13,313 nt of DNA from an uncultured Campylobacter sp. (lineage in GTDB: Bacteria; Campylobacterota; Campylobacteria; Campylobacterales; Campylobacteraceae): assembly GCF_937997595.1 (NCBI RefSeq), contig NZ_CALKTS010000277.1:1-13313 (forward strand). The letters are read 5' to 3'. This document shows positions 6,948-13,313 of the stretch, one piece after another. A model generated the notes under the pieces. The model saw only the letters and a list, made by a program, of their open reading frames with translations. It was not told the origin of the DNA and ran no database searches. The position numbers and the translations under genes were made by a program. Position 1 is the first letter of the stretch; every line of letters starts with the position of its first letter.

Positions 6948-7864
6948 TGAAAAAGAAGGAAATTCTATTTCTTTGGGACGGCGAAAATTTTAATCCAAAC
7001 GGCGATATGCTAAGAGATAACGCTCCTAGGATAGACGATGAGACGGGTATAGCAGAAGTTACTGATGTACGTATAAAGCGAACAATTAGAGATGAAATTA
7101 TGAAAAAAGACGAAAGTGCGATTTTCATTAAAGAGTATAAAAGAGATGAAAATATCTTAGATTGCAAAAGCGCAATACGTGAAGTAATTAACGTTAAGCA
7201 AGAAAAAATCGAGATTGAAAAAGAAATTTTATCTAAATTTATCGATATTCGCGCATTTGGTGGAGTTTTGCCGATATCGGATAAAGACGAGATGAAAAAA
7301 GAAGGCATAAAAACAGCCGGAATTCAATTTGTTGGACCAATTCAGTTTAGAATGAGCAGATCGCTTCATAGAGTTGCGGTAGAGCATATAAAAGGCACCG
7401 GCGCGTTTGCAAGCGGTAGCGATAAGGCAAATAAAACGTTTAGAGAAGAAGATTTTTTAAATTATGCAATGTTTGCAACTTACGGAATAGTGGATAATCA
7501 TAGTGCAAAGATTACAAATTTAAGTGAAGATGATGTGAAAGTGATTTTAAGCGCGCTCTGGAGCGGAACTAAAAATTTAATTACTCGCACGAAAATGGGT
7601 CAGATGCCTAGATTTATGCTAGTAATTACATATAAAAATGATACTTTTGCTGGAGATTTAAATAACTGTATAGCTATAAATAGTAGCAAAGAAGATGTGG
7701 AGATAAGAAGTATAAATGATTTTACAATTGATTTTTCTAGATTAAAAGCTAAACTTACTAGATACGCGCAAGAGATCGAAAAAATAGAGTATATGAGCGA
7801 TTTTGACTTCGAGCAAAATAACAGATCACAATTTGATAGTAATTGGATAAAAATAGGATTTTAA
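6947..7864 (+). CDS. cas7: Type I-B Cascade backbone protein Cas7/Csh2
   Basis: Cas7 polymerises along the crRNA spacer to form the Cascade backbone. The 305-residue protein carries the clear Csh2 signature: NPNGDMLRDNAPRID (16-30), VTDVRIKRTIRD (38-49) and FGGVLP (104-109), within a RAMP-like fold. The ATG at 6947 is preceded by AAGGAG (6934-6939) and overlaps the cas8b stop by one base. cas5 starts immediately after the stop, with no intervening base. Composition is AT-rich like cas8b, cas5 and cas3. The Csh2 signature, with Csh1 upstream, is what fixes the subtype as I-B. Confidence 0.95.
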   Translation: MKKKEILFLWDGENFNPNGDMLRDNAPRIDDETGIAEVTDVRIKRTIRDEIMKKDESAIFIKEYKRDENILDCKSAIREVINVKQEKIEIEKEILSKFIDIRAFGGVLPISDKDEMKKEGIKTAGIQFVGPIQFRMSRSLHRVAVEHIKGTGAFASGSDKANKTFREEDFLNYAMFATYGIVDNHSAKITNLSEDDVKVILSALWSGTKNLITRTKMGQMPRFMLVITYKNDTFAGDLNNCIAINSSKEDVEIRSINDFTIDFSRLKAKLTRYAQEIEKIEYMSDFDFEQNNRSQFDSNWIKIGF

Positions 7865-8578
7865 ATGGATATAATAGCTTTTGAGCTATCGGGAGATTAT
7901 GCGCATTTTTCTCATCCGGCTACTATCTACTCGTCTCTTACATACCCGGTGCCACCAAAGACTGCTGTCATGGGGCTTTTGGGAGCAATTATAGGTGAAA
8001 TGAATTATTTTAAACTTAATGATATAGGTTATAGCGTTATTTTAAGTTCGCAATTTCGCAAAAAAACTATGATTTTTAACGGTATAAAATTTGCTCTATC
8101 GTCAAGTATGCATATCGAACAAGGCTATCAAGATTCTAGCGAGAAAAAGCAGTTTTATAAAGAGCTAATAAAAGATCCTAGATATGTCATATTCGTTGAT
8201 TTAAGTGCTTTAAACGCTTCTTATAAAGAAAATATAATTAACAGCTTAAAAGCTCATAGATGTGTCTTTACGCCATATTTAGGTATAAATTTTTGTATAG
8301 CGGATTTTAAATATATCGAGATAAAAAATTGTGAATTGGTTCATGAAAAAGAAAGTTTTATAGATACATTCGTTTTAATGGACGATTTTATATTTGATGC
8401 ACAAAGCTTTGATATCAGACTTACTACGGCTAGAATGGCTTGCGGATGCGAAGAGGGTCGAATTTTTAAGGATTTTAAAGATTTCGTTATCAAGCTAGGC
8501 GGCAATAGTCAAATCAAAGCAAAGAATAGAGGAAATATTTATCAAATAAATGGCTACAAGGTCTACTTTGCAAAGTGA
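7865..8578 (+). CDS. cas5: Type I-B Cascade subunit Cas5
   Basis: Cas5 caps the 5' handle of the crRNA and contacts Cas8b. The 237-residue RAMP protein starts with the conserved Cas5 N-terminal block: AFELSGDYAHFSHPAT (5-20), then TYPVPPKTAVMGLLGAIIGE (26-45). The ATG directly follows the cas7 stop (TAAATG), and the ribosome-binding region (ATAGGAT, 7853-7859) lies within the cas7 end, so the two are probably coupled to keep subunit ratios. Its 3' end overlaps the cas3 start by 29 nt, or by 11 nt if cas3 uses a TTG. Composition is AT-rich. Confidence 0.92.
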   Translation: MDIIAFELSGDYAHFSHPATIYSSLTYPVPPKTAVMGLLGAIIGEMNYFKLNDIGYSVILSSQFRKKTMIFNGIKFALSSSMHIEQGYQDSSEKKQFYKELIKDPRYVIFVDLSALNASYKENIINSLKAHRCVFTPYLGINFCIADFKYIEIKNCELVHEKESFIDTFVLMDDFIFDAQSFDIRLTTARMACGCEEGRIFKDFKDFVIKLGGNSQIKAKNRGNIYQINGYKVYFAK

Positions 8579-10745
8579 GCTGCTATCACATCCTAATAAA
8601 CCATTAATAAAGCATATAACAAATATGCTTGCTGAAACGGATAGTAGGCTTTTACAATGCATTAAAATTTATCACGATATAGCTAAGCTAAAAACTAATT
8701 TTCAAATTTATATCAAAAATCCTACCGAAAAAATTGCAGATAAAAATCATGCTTTATTATCCGCTTACATATTTTTACTAAATTCAGAATTTAATGAGCT
8801 AGATACGGCTTTTGGGTTTTTATCCATCGTATCACACCACGGAAATGTAGAAAATTTTTGTGAGCTTGCAACGCAAAATAAAAATTTCGGCAAATATTTT
8901 GAGAGCTCGAAAGAGCTAGGCTTTTGGGATGAAGTCGTAGATAAAGCTTTAGGTTTAGAAATTTACAAAGATATTAAAAGGGATAAAAATGAGCTTTTAA
9001 TTAAAGCTAAACATTTAAGAGAATATTTCAAATTTGCGAAAAAGAAGTTTGATTACGATGACTTTTTAAATTTCAAAGACATATTTTCGTCGCTTATTTA
9101 TAGTGATAAATATGAAGCTATTTTTAATCAAAGAATTCCTGTTTCTAAACCGGCGAATTTTAATACGATCGAAAAATATATCAAAGCCCTGGAAAATCGT
9201 AAGCCAAACGCAAAAAGAAGCGAGTTTAGAAAATTCGTTTTAAATAATTTCGATGTAAATCATAATCTTTTTACTTTAACTGCGCCTACTGGCTACGGTA
9301 AGACTTTAACTGCGCTAAATATTGCTGTCATATTTAATAAAGAACGTATTATTTACGTGCTGCCGTTTACGGCTATCATAGATCAAGTTTATGATGAGAT
9401 AAAAGAGATTTTCAAAGACGATAAAAATATATTAATTCATAAAATTCATCACAAAACTACGATAGATGAAAGCACTCCGCAAGATCGCTATTCTAAAGTT
9501 AAATTTTTGATGGATTCCTTTAGCGGAGATATTAACGTAACTACGCTATATCAATTTATATTTGCACTCTTTGGAAACAAAAATAAAGATAGCGTAAAAT
9601 TTAATCGATTAAAAAATAGTGTAATAATAATCGATGAGGCGCAGGCGGTACCGTATAAGTTCAGGGCGGATTTTATGAAACTTTGCGAGATGATGGCGGA
9701 GAAATTTGGCTGCATTTTTATCTTTATGTCCGCCACGATGCCTATTGTTGATACGACTAAATTTAAAGAAATTTCAAATTTAGATTATTTCAAAGACCAA
9801 AATAGATACGTTTTAAAGTGGTTTGATGGCAATGAGAGTGCTTTAAAAGACAAGATTAGACAATTAGCAAAAAGCAAAAATACACTAGTCGTCGTAAATA
9901 CCATTAAAAAAGCGCAAGAGCTATTTTTGGAATTTTACGATGAATTTAAAATTTTTTGCCTAAACGGATATATGTGCGACGATCACAAACGAAAAAATAT
10001 CGAAAATATAAAAGACGCGATTGCTAAAAATAAAAGTGGGCACGGTGATCCGATCTTGCTAATTTCTACGCAGTCTATCGAAGCTGGCGTGGATTTGGAT
10101 TTTGATGTCGGATTTAGAGAGATAGCGCCCATTAGCTCGATTATCCAAACCGCCGGTCGCATAAATAGAAATTTCGCAGCTCTGGGAGAATTATACGTAT
10201 TTAACGATATTTGCGACTATTCCGATCTCATTTACGGTGATTTAAAACGTATTAGCGATACTATTTTGGTAAAAATTCTAAAGCAAAGAGATATCATCGA
10301 AAGCGAAATTTTAGATATTTCCACTAGGTATTTCAGCGTCATAAAGCAAAGCCTAGAGAGTTTATTTTTGGCGGAGCAGATGCAAGAGCTCGGATTTTAC
10401 GATATAAACGAAAAGATTAGCGAGGCGATGGATGATAGGCTTAACATTTTAGTAATAATTGAGCCAAAAGAAGATTATATTAAAGAATTTCAAAATGAAA
10501 TTTTTGAAATCAATAGGCTTGATATGGACAAATTTAATAAGAAAGATATATTTACGAATACTATTAAGAAAATTAATAGATTTGGTGTAAATATCACAGA
10601 ATTTGATGCAAAGCGTTTAAATATAAAGCGTATTGATGGGTTAAAAAATGTCTATTATTTACCATTCGGCGATACTTCATACAATAATAATTTCGGGATT
10701 AAAAAGGATGCCGCCTTAAATCTCAAGAATGAGTTTTTCGACTAA
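8550..10745 (+). CDS. cas3: CRISPR nuclease-helicase Cas3 (HD + DExx helicase)
   Basis: Cas3 is recruited by Cascade to R-loops, then unwinds and degrades the target strand. The N-terminal HD nuclease shows H22, YHDIAKL with H42-D43, H67 and SHHG with H96-H97. The helicase shows Walker A TAPTGYGKT (244-252), motif II IIDEAQ (360-365), motif III MSATMP (393-398), motif V TQSIEAGVDLDFD (507-519) and motif VI QTAGRINRN (533-541). At 731 residues it is a normal single-chain Cas3 with HD first. The ATG at 8550 has only a distant GAGGAAAT; TTG 8568, with AAGG six bases before it, is a credible alternative start that loses six residues. The stop shares one base with the cas4 ATG. Most of the gene is AT-rich, but motif II-III (9631-9710) jumps to about 50% GC. 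Confidence 0.95.
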   Translation: MATRSTLQSELLSHPNKPLIKHITNMLAETDSRLLQCIKIYHDIAKLKTNFQIYIKNPTEKIADKNHALLSAYIFLLNSEFNELDTAFGFLSIVSHHGNVENFCELATQNKNFGKYFESSKELGFWDEVVDKALGLEIYKDIKRDKNELLIKAKHLREYFKFAKKKFDYDDFLNFKDIFSSLIYSDKYEAIFNQRIPVSKPANFNTIEKYIKALENRKPNAKRSEFRKFVLNNFDVNHNLFTLTAPTGYGKTLTALNIAVIFNKERIIYVLPFTAIIDQVYDEIKEIFKDDKNILIHKIHHKTTIDESTPQDRYSKVKFLMDSFSGDINVTTLYQFIFALFGNKNKDSVKFNRLKNSVIIIDEAQAVPYKFRADFMKLCEMMAEKFGCIFIFMSATMPIVDTTKFKEISNLDYFKDQNRYVLKWFDGNESALKDKIRQLAKSKNTLVVVNTIKKAQELFLEFYDEFKIFCLNGYMCDDHKRKNIENIKDAIAKNKSGHGDPILLISTQSIEAGVDLDFDVGFREIAPISSIIQTAGRINRNFAALGELYVFNDICDYSDLIYGDLKRISDTILVKILKQRDIIESEILDISTRYFSVIKQSLESLFLAEQMQELGFYDINEKISEAMDDRLNILVIIEPKEDYIKEFQNEIFEINRLDMDKFNKKDIFTNTIKKINRFGVNITEFDAKRLNIKRIDGLKNVYYLPFGDTSYNNNFGIKKDAALNLKNEFFD

Positions 10746-11242
10746 TGTTTTGCAAAGACCAAATTACCGGCACGCTTGTGAATTATTACATCACCTGCAA
10801 GCGCGAGGCATGGCTTTACGCACACAATATTCACGCCAATCAGGAAGATGAAAACGTGCTGATGGGCAAGGCACTAGCGGATATCAAAGAGAATGGTTTG
10901 CAGGAATTCGCATTTTCAAATTTGAAATTTGATAAGCTTTCCAAGCAGCGCGGACATTATCTCATCACCGAATATAAAAAGAGCCTAAAAAATCCAGAAG
11001 CAGGCAAGATGCAGCTACTTTTTTATATCTATCTTTTAAAAACAGGCTTAAATTTAAAAGAGGTGAAAGGCAAATTAATTAGCGGCAAAACCGTCATAGC
11101 CATTGAGGATAATGCCGAAAATTTCACTAAAATCGAAACAATTCTAAACAGCATCGCCGCCCTTGTAAACGAGCCAAAGCCGCCTAAATTTAGCCCGCAA
11201 AAGATTTGCGAGAGTTGCGCTTATCGTGATTATTGCATTTAG
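10745..11242 (+). CDS. cas4: CRISPR adaptation exonuclease Cas4
   Basis: Cas4 is a RecB-family, iron-sulfur nuclease that works with Cas1-Cas2 to trim prespacers and select those next to a correct PAM. The 165-residue length fits the short I-B form. The four expected cluster cysteines are present: C18 in YYITCKREAWL, and C155, C158, C164 in CESCAYRDYC. The nuclease core shows D63, E76 and K78 (TEYKKS), and Q90 (KMQLLFY). The start overlaps the cas3 stop (TAATG), so it is coupled to cas3 although its composition switches abruptly to host-like (about 50% GC in its first 60 nt). The cas2 Shine-Dalgarno overlaps its stop codon. Confidence 0.93.
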   Translation: MFCKDQITGTLVNYYITCKREAWLYAHNIHANQEDENVLMGKALADIKENGLQEFAFSNLKFDKLSKQRGHYLITEYKKSLKNPEAGKMQLLFYIYLLKTGLNLKEVKGKLISGKTVIAIEDNAENFTKIETILNSIAALVNEPKPPKFSPQKICESCAYRDYCI

Positions 11243-11250
11243 GAGATAGA

Positions 11251-11529
11251 ATGTACGCTATTTTATTTTACGATATTTCAAGCAGCGACGAAAAGGAGAA
11301 AAATAACGCTGCGCGCGTCCGAAAGGCGGTCGAGAAGTTTCTGCCTCGCGTGCAATTCAGCGTTTTCGAGGGTGAAATCAGAGCGAGCGATCTTAAAAAA
11401 TTAATAGCGATTTTGCAAAAAGAATGCGCCAGCAAGCTTGATTCGGTAGTAATTTATACTTTTAATTCGCTCAAATATTCACAGCGTCTCGTCATCGGGT
11501 GCGATAAAAACGAGGCAATATTCAGCTAA
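11251..11529 (+). CDS. cas2: CRISPR adaptation protein Cas2
   Basis: Cas2 forms the central dimer of the Cas1-Cas2 integrase that inserts new spacers at the leader end. The 92-residue length and the ferredoxin-like pattern are typical: MYAILFYDISS with the conserved D8, then FSVFEGEI as the second strand pair and SVVIYTF as the late strand. The start chosen is ATG 11251, with AGGAG at 11241-11245 five bases before it; an upstream in-frame ATG at 11233 lies inside cas4 and lacks a site. The gene is placed before cas1, whereas I-B loci more often have cas1 before cas2. Composition is host-like. Confidence 0.94.
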   Translation: MYAILFYDISSSDEKEKNNAARVRKAVEKFLPRVQFSVFEGEIRASDLKKLIAILQKECASKLDSVVIYTFNSLKYSQRLVIGCDKNEAIFS

Positions 11530-11546
11530 AATTTAAGGATAAAAGT

Positions 11547-12545
11547 ATGCAAAAATCGGATCGCACGCATTTTATTTTGAGCCCAGGCCGATTGCGCCGC
11601 AAAGATAATAATCTATACTTCGATAAATTTAACAACGAGGGCGGAATTCTAACTAGTAAAATTTTGCCGATTAACGCAATTGATGAAATTTATATTTTGG
11701 CGCGAGTGGAGCTTGATACCTATGCTATGGCGTTTTTGGCAGATAATAACATTTTGCTGCATATTTTTAGCGCCTATCAGAGCTTTCGCGGCAGTTTTTT
11801 CCCGAATACTTCAAATTCTGTAAATAAAAGCGGCTTTGTGCTTTTGGCGCAGCTGCGGGCTTTTGACGATCTTTCTAAGCGCCTTTTTATCGCTCGCGAG
11901 ATTACTCGCGCTCGCATCTTAAATGCAGCCATTAATTGCAAGGCTTATGGCGTCTCGCTCGATACTGCGCCACATCTGGATGCCCTAGCGCGCGTCTGCG
12001 ACATAGCAGCGGTAATGGCGGTGGAAGGCGGCTTTGCCAAGCAGTATTTCGTGGCCTGGAACGAAATCATCGAGGATCAGCGCAGTTTTAAATTTACGAC
12101 GCGCTCCAAACGCCCGCCGGCTGATAAAATTAATGCCCTCATTAGCTATGTAAATACGCGCATTTATAACATCTGCCTCAGTGAAATTTACAAAACAGAG
12201 CTTGATCCACGCATCGGCTTTTTACACGAGCCAAACTACCGTGCGCTAAGTCTGCATCTTGATCTTGCAGAGATTTTTAAGCCTATTTTAGGCGATAGAT
12301 TAATTTTTGGAATGTTAAATAAGCGTGAGATTACGGCAAAAGATTTTGAAACAGACGCGGGGCGTATTCGATTCGGTCGAGAAGTGGTGCAAAAAATCGA
12401 GCTAAAAATGATCGAGAAACTATCATCTTGCGCGAACGTAGCAGGACAGAGCCTAACCTGGCGTCAAATCATCCGTCGCGAGGCCAATCAGATTAAAAAA
12501 TATGTCTGCGAAGGCGTGCCTTACGAGGGGTTGGTATGGCGGTAG
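11547..12545 (+). CDS. cas1: CRISPR integrase Cas1
   Basis: Cas1 is the catalytic integrase that joins prespacers to the repeat ends. The 332-residue protein has an N-terminal beta domain (about 1-80) and a C-terminal helical domain carrying the metal site: E160 in MAVEGGF, H227 in FLHEPNYRALS, and D239/E242 in HLDLAEIFKP. The length is typical of type I-B Cas1. The ATG at 11547 follows AAGGAT (11535-11540) by six bases, 17 nt after the cas2 stop. This is the last gene of the operon; the leader and CRISPR array follow directly. Composition is host-like, 57% GC in one sampled block, unlike cas8b-cas3. Confidence 0.96.
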   Translation: MQKSDRTHFILSPGRLRRKDNNLYFDKFNNEGGILTSKILPINAIDEIYILARVELDTYAMAFLADNNILLHIFSAYQSFRGSFFPNTSNSVNKSGFVLLAQLRAFDDLSKRLFIAREITRARILNAAINCKAYGVSLDTAPHLDALARVCDIAAVMAVEGGFAKQYFVAWNEIIEDQRSFKFTTRSKRPPADKINALISYVNTRIYNICLSEIYKTELDPRIGFLHEPNYRALSLHLDLAEIFKPILGDRLIFGMLNKREITAKDFETDAGRIRFGREVVQKIELKMIEKLSSCANVAGQSLTWRQIIRREANQIKKYVCEGVPYEGLVWR

Positions 12546-12627
12546 GGCTGGACCTTCAAGTTTAAATTTATGTTTTTGAAATCTTAACTAGAATCACTTA
12601 CGCCTATAGATTACGCCCTCTTAAGAT

Positions 12628-12708
12628 GCATGTGCTTTTGAAATAAATTTGATCTGAAGCACGGAACGGCGAACGAATTGGCTTTAAAAACGCATATGCT
12701 TTTAAAAT
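12628..12708 (+). repeat. Imperfect direct repeats in the leader
   Basis: GCATGTGCTTTTGAAAT at 12628-12644 and GCATATGCTTTTAAAAT at 12692-12708 match at 15 of 17 positions, 64 bp apart. A looser third relative, beginning TGCTTTTAAG and ending TTTTGAAAT, lies at 12803-12822. The repeats may bind a protein or be remnants of a duplication; AT-rich chance similarity is not excluded. Confidence 0.45.
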
Positions 12709-12822
12709 TTCAGCTTTTTATTATTTACACTTCGATTTTTGAATGTCTTTATATTTAGATTTTAACATTTGCACTCACGATACATATAGATAGCGATAAA
12801 GTTGCTTTTAAGATTTTGAAAT

Positions 12823-12859
12823 GCCGAAATCTTGGGCATTGAGCAATCGGCGCTTTTTT
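12823..12859 (+). terminator. Possible terminator of the cas operon
   Basis: GCCGA (12823-12827) pairs with TCGGC (12847-12851) around a 19-nt loop that can add TTG/CAA pairs. It is followed by GC and six Ts (12854-12859). The stem is short, so this is a weak call, but its place after cas1 and before the candidate array promoter makes sense. Confidence 0.35.
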
Positions 12860-12889
12860 AAATTTAGTCCATTTTAAGGCATAAAAATA

Positions 12890-12895
12890 TATACT
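12890..12895 (+). promoter_or_regulatory. Candidate -10 of the CRISPR array promoter
   Basis: TATACT at 12890-12895 (overlapping TATATA at 12888) lies in a run of A and T, 40 nt before the first repeat. There is no good -35, which is usual for Campylobacter housekeeping promoters. Transcription would begin near 12902 and run rightward through the array. Confidence 0.35.
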
Positions 12896-12903
12896 CCTAA
12901 CAC

Positions 12904-12917
12904 TTTCTACCTAGAAA
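12904..12917. promoter_or_regulatory. Perfect inverted repeat beside the first CRISPR repeat
   Basis: TTTCTA-CC-TAGAAA has two perfect 6-bp arms around two bases. It ends 18 nt before the first repeat and would fall at about +1 to +16 of the proposed array transcript. It could be a leader-anchoring site for the integrase or the site of a dimeric regulator; neither is shown. Confidence 0.4.
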
Positions 12918-12935
12918 AATGGCAAAATTCGTGCT

Positions 12936-13313
12936 GTAGAATTCCATCCCGTTGGGAATTGAAACATCCAAATGGCGAGCTTTTGAATGTTGCTTTCGCG
13001 TAGAATTCCATCCCGTTGGGAATTGAAACAGTGGGATCAATAAAGAAACAGCTTACGAGTATCGTAGAATTCCATCCCGTTGGGAATTGAAACTTCAAAA
13101 AAACCTACCTCCCGAACACACGGGAGGGGTAGAATTCCATCCCGTTGGGAATTGAAACGTTGTTTTTTTAGTACCCTTGCTTTTATGTCGCTTAGGTAGA
13201 ATTCCATCCCGTTGGGAATTGAAACAAACGTTTAAGAATGGTAAGAATGGCGAGTTAAAGTAGAATTCCATCCCGTTGGGAATTGAAACCGTGTTTTTGA
13301 GCCACATTTGGAC
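12936..13313 (+). CRISPR. Type I-B CRISPR array, six repeats, truncated at the window edge
   Basis: Six identical 30-nt repeats start at 12936, 13000, 13064, 13129, 13196 and 13260. Each begins GTAGAATTCC, has ATCCCGTTGGG in the middle and ends AATTGAAAC. AATTCC and GGAATT within the repeat can pair as a 6-bp stem around nine bases, and ATTGAAAC is the standard type I crRNA 5' handle, so transcription should run rightward. Spacers are at 12966-12999 (34 nt), 13030-13063 (34), 13094-13128 (35), 13159-13195 (37) and 13226-13259 (34); a sixth starts at 13290 and is cut by the window end. The absence of repeat decay fits the leader-proximal, newest end. Spacer 3 contains a hairpin, and spacer 5 contains AAGAATGG twice. 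None of the spacers visibly matches elsewhere in this window. Confidence 0.99.

Larger units (their letters stand above)
12546..12935 (+). promoter_or_regulatory. CRISPR leader region (non-coding)
   Basis: This 390-nt stretch lies between cas1 and the first repeat and contains no credible gene in any frame. It becomes AT-rich toward the array and holds a possible terminator, a candidate promoter, imperfect direct repeats and an inverted repeat (listed separately). Its place next to cas1 and upstream of repeats ending in ATTGAAAC marks it as the leader where Cas1-Cas2 would insert new spacers. The final bases before the first repeat are CAAAATTCGTGCT. Confidence 0.8.

Noticed and set aside
11233..11250. 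Longer cas2 beginning at ATG 11233
   Set aside because: It would add MHLGDR before the canonical MYAILFYD and overlap cas4; ATG 11251 has AGGAG at five bases and places the catalytic Asp at residue 8 as expected.
12536..12565. Nine-codon ORF MAVGLDLQV overlapping the cas1 stop, considered as the remnant of a second cas2
   Set aside because: Cas2 often follows cas1 this closely, but the residues do not resemble a Cas2 N-terminus and the frame ends at once; no further Cas2-like sequence follows in any frame.
12936..13289. Self-targeting spacers
   Set aside because: I compared the five complete spacers by eye with the rest of the window and saw no match; targets elsewhere in the genome cannot be excluded from this sequence alone.
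12907..13307. Minus-strand ORFs of 63 and 70 codons across the CRISPR array with a recurring N-S-Q-R-D-G-I-L pattern
   Set aside because: They are translations of the repeat itself in reverse; the repetition reflects the 30-nt repeat, and there is no ribosome-binding site or conserved fold.

Overview
The window looks like a chromosomal segment of a Campylobacter-type epsilonproteobacterium. The core genes are moderately GC-rich (about 45-60% in hand-counted 60-base blocks), dense with AAATTT and GCG-type words, tightly packed and often overlapping. The high GC points to the C. gracilis/C. showae/C. concisus end of the genus rather than C. jejuni. This is an inference from style; no 16S gene or other marker is present.

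Positions 1-4235 hold housekeeping genes on the + strand: a short repetitive ORF of unknown function that runs in from the left edge, trmL (wobble-base tRNA 2'-O-methyltransferase), an exported endonuclease/exonuclease/phosphatase-family nuclease with a C-terminal OB-like domain, a 44-codon single-pass membrane protein, and glyS (glycyl-tRNA synthetase beta chain). Successive genes overlap by 4 to 17 nt, so this looks like one translationally coupled run.

Positions 4252-12545 hold a complete type I-B CRISPR-Cas locus, all on + : cas6, then cas8b/csh1, cas7/csh2, cas5, cas3, cas4, cas2, cas1. A strong hairpin separates glyS from cas6. A near-perfect sigma70 promoter (TTGACA, 18 nt, TATAAT) drives the cas8b-to-cas1 operon from a TTG start. 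Inside cas8b an excellent Shine-Dalgarno sits before an in-frame TTG at codon 455, predicting separate production of a 143-residue Cas11b small subunit. Adaptation genes run cas4-cas2-cas1, whereas cas4-cas1-cas2 is the commoner order. Base composition changes sharply: cas8b, cas7, cas5 and most of cas3 are AT-rich (roughly 25-35% GC), while cas6 and cas4-cas2-cas1 resemble the host core (40-57%). This suggests that the interference cassette and the adaptation/processing genes have different histories.

Positions 12546-12935 are a non-coding leader with a possible terminator, a possible promoter, imperfect direct repeats and a perfect inverted repeat close to the first CRISPR repeat. From 12936 to the right edge there are six identical 30-nt repeats with 34-37-nt spacers, and the array continues beyond the window. 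The 3' ATTGAAAC of each repeat fits a type I crRNA 5' handle and rightward transcription away from cas1.

Together the locus encodes every function expected for type I-B immunity: Cas1-Cas2-Cas4 for spacer capture, Cas6 for crRNA maturation, Cas8b/Cas11/Cas7/Cas5 for Cascade, and Cas3 for target destruction. No reading frame is visibly broken, so it may well be active. I found no unrecognised effector gene; the unusual material is in the regulatory, internal-translation and spacer-level details.
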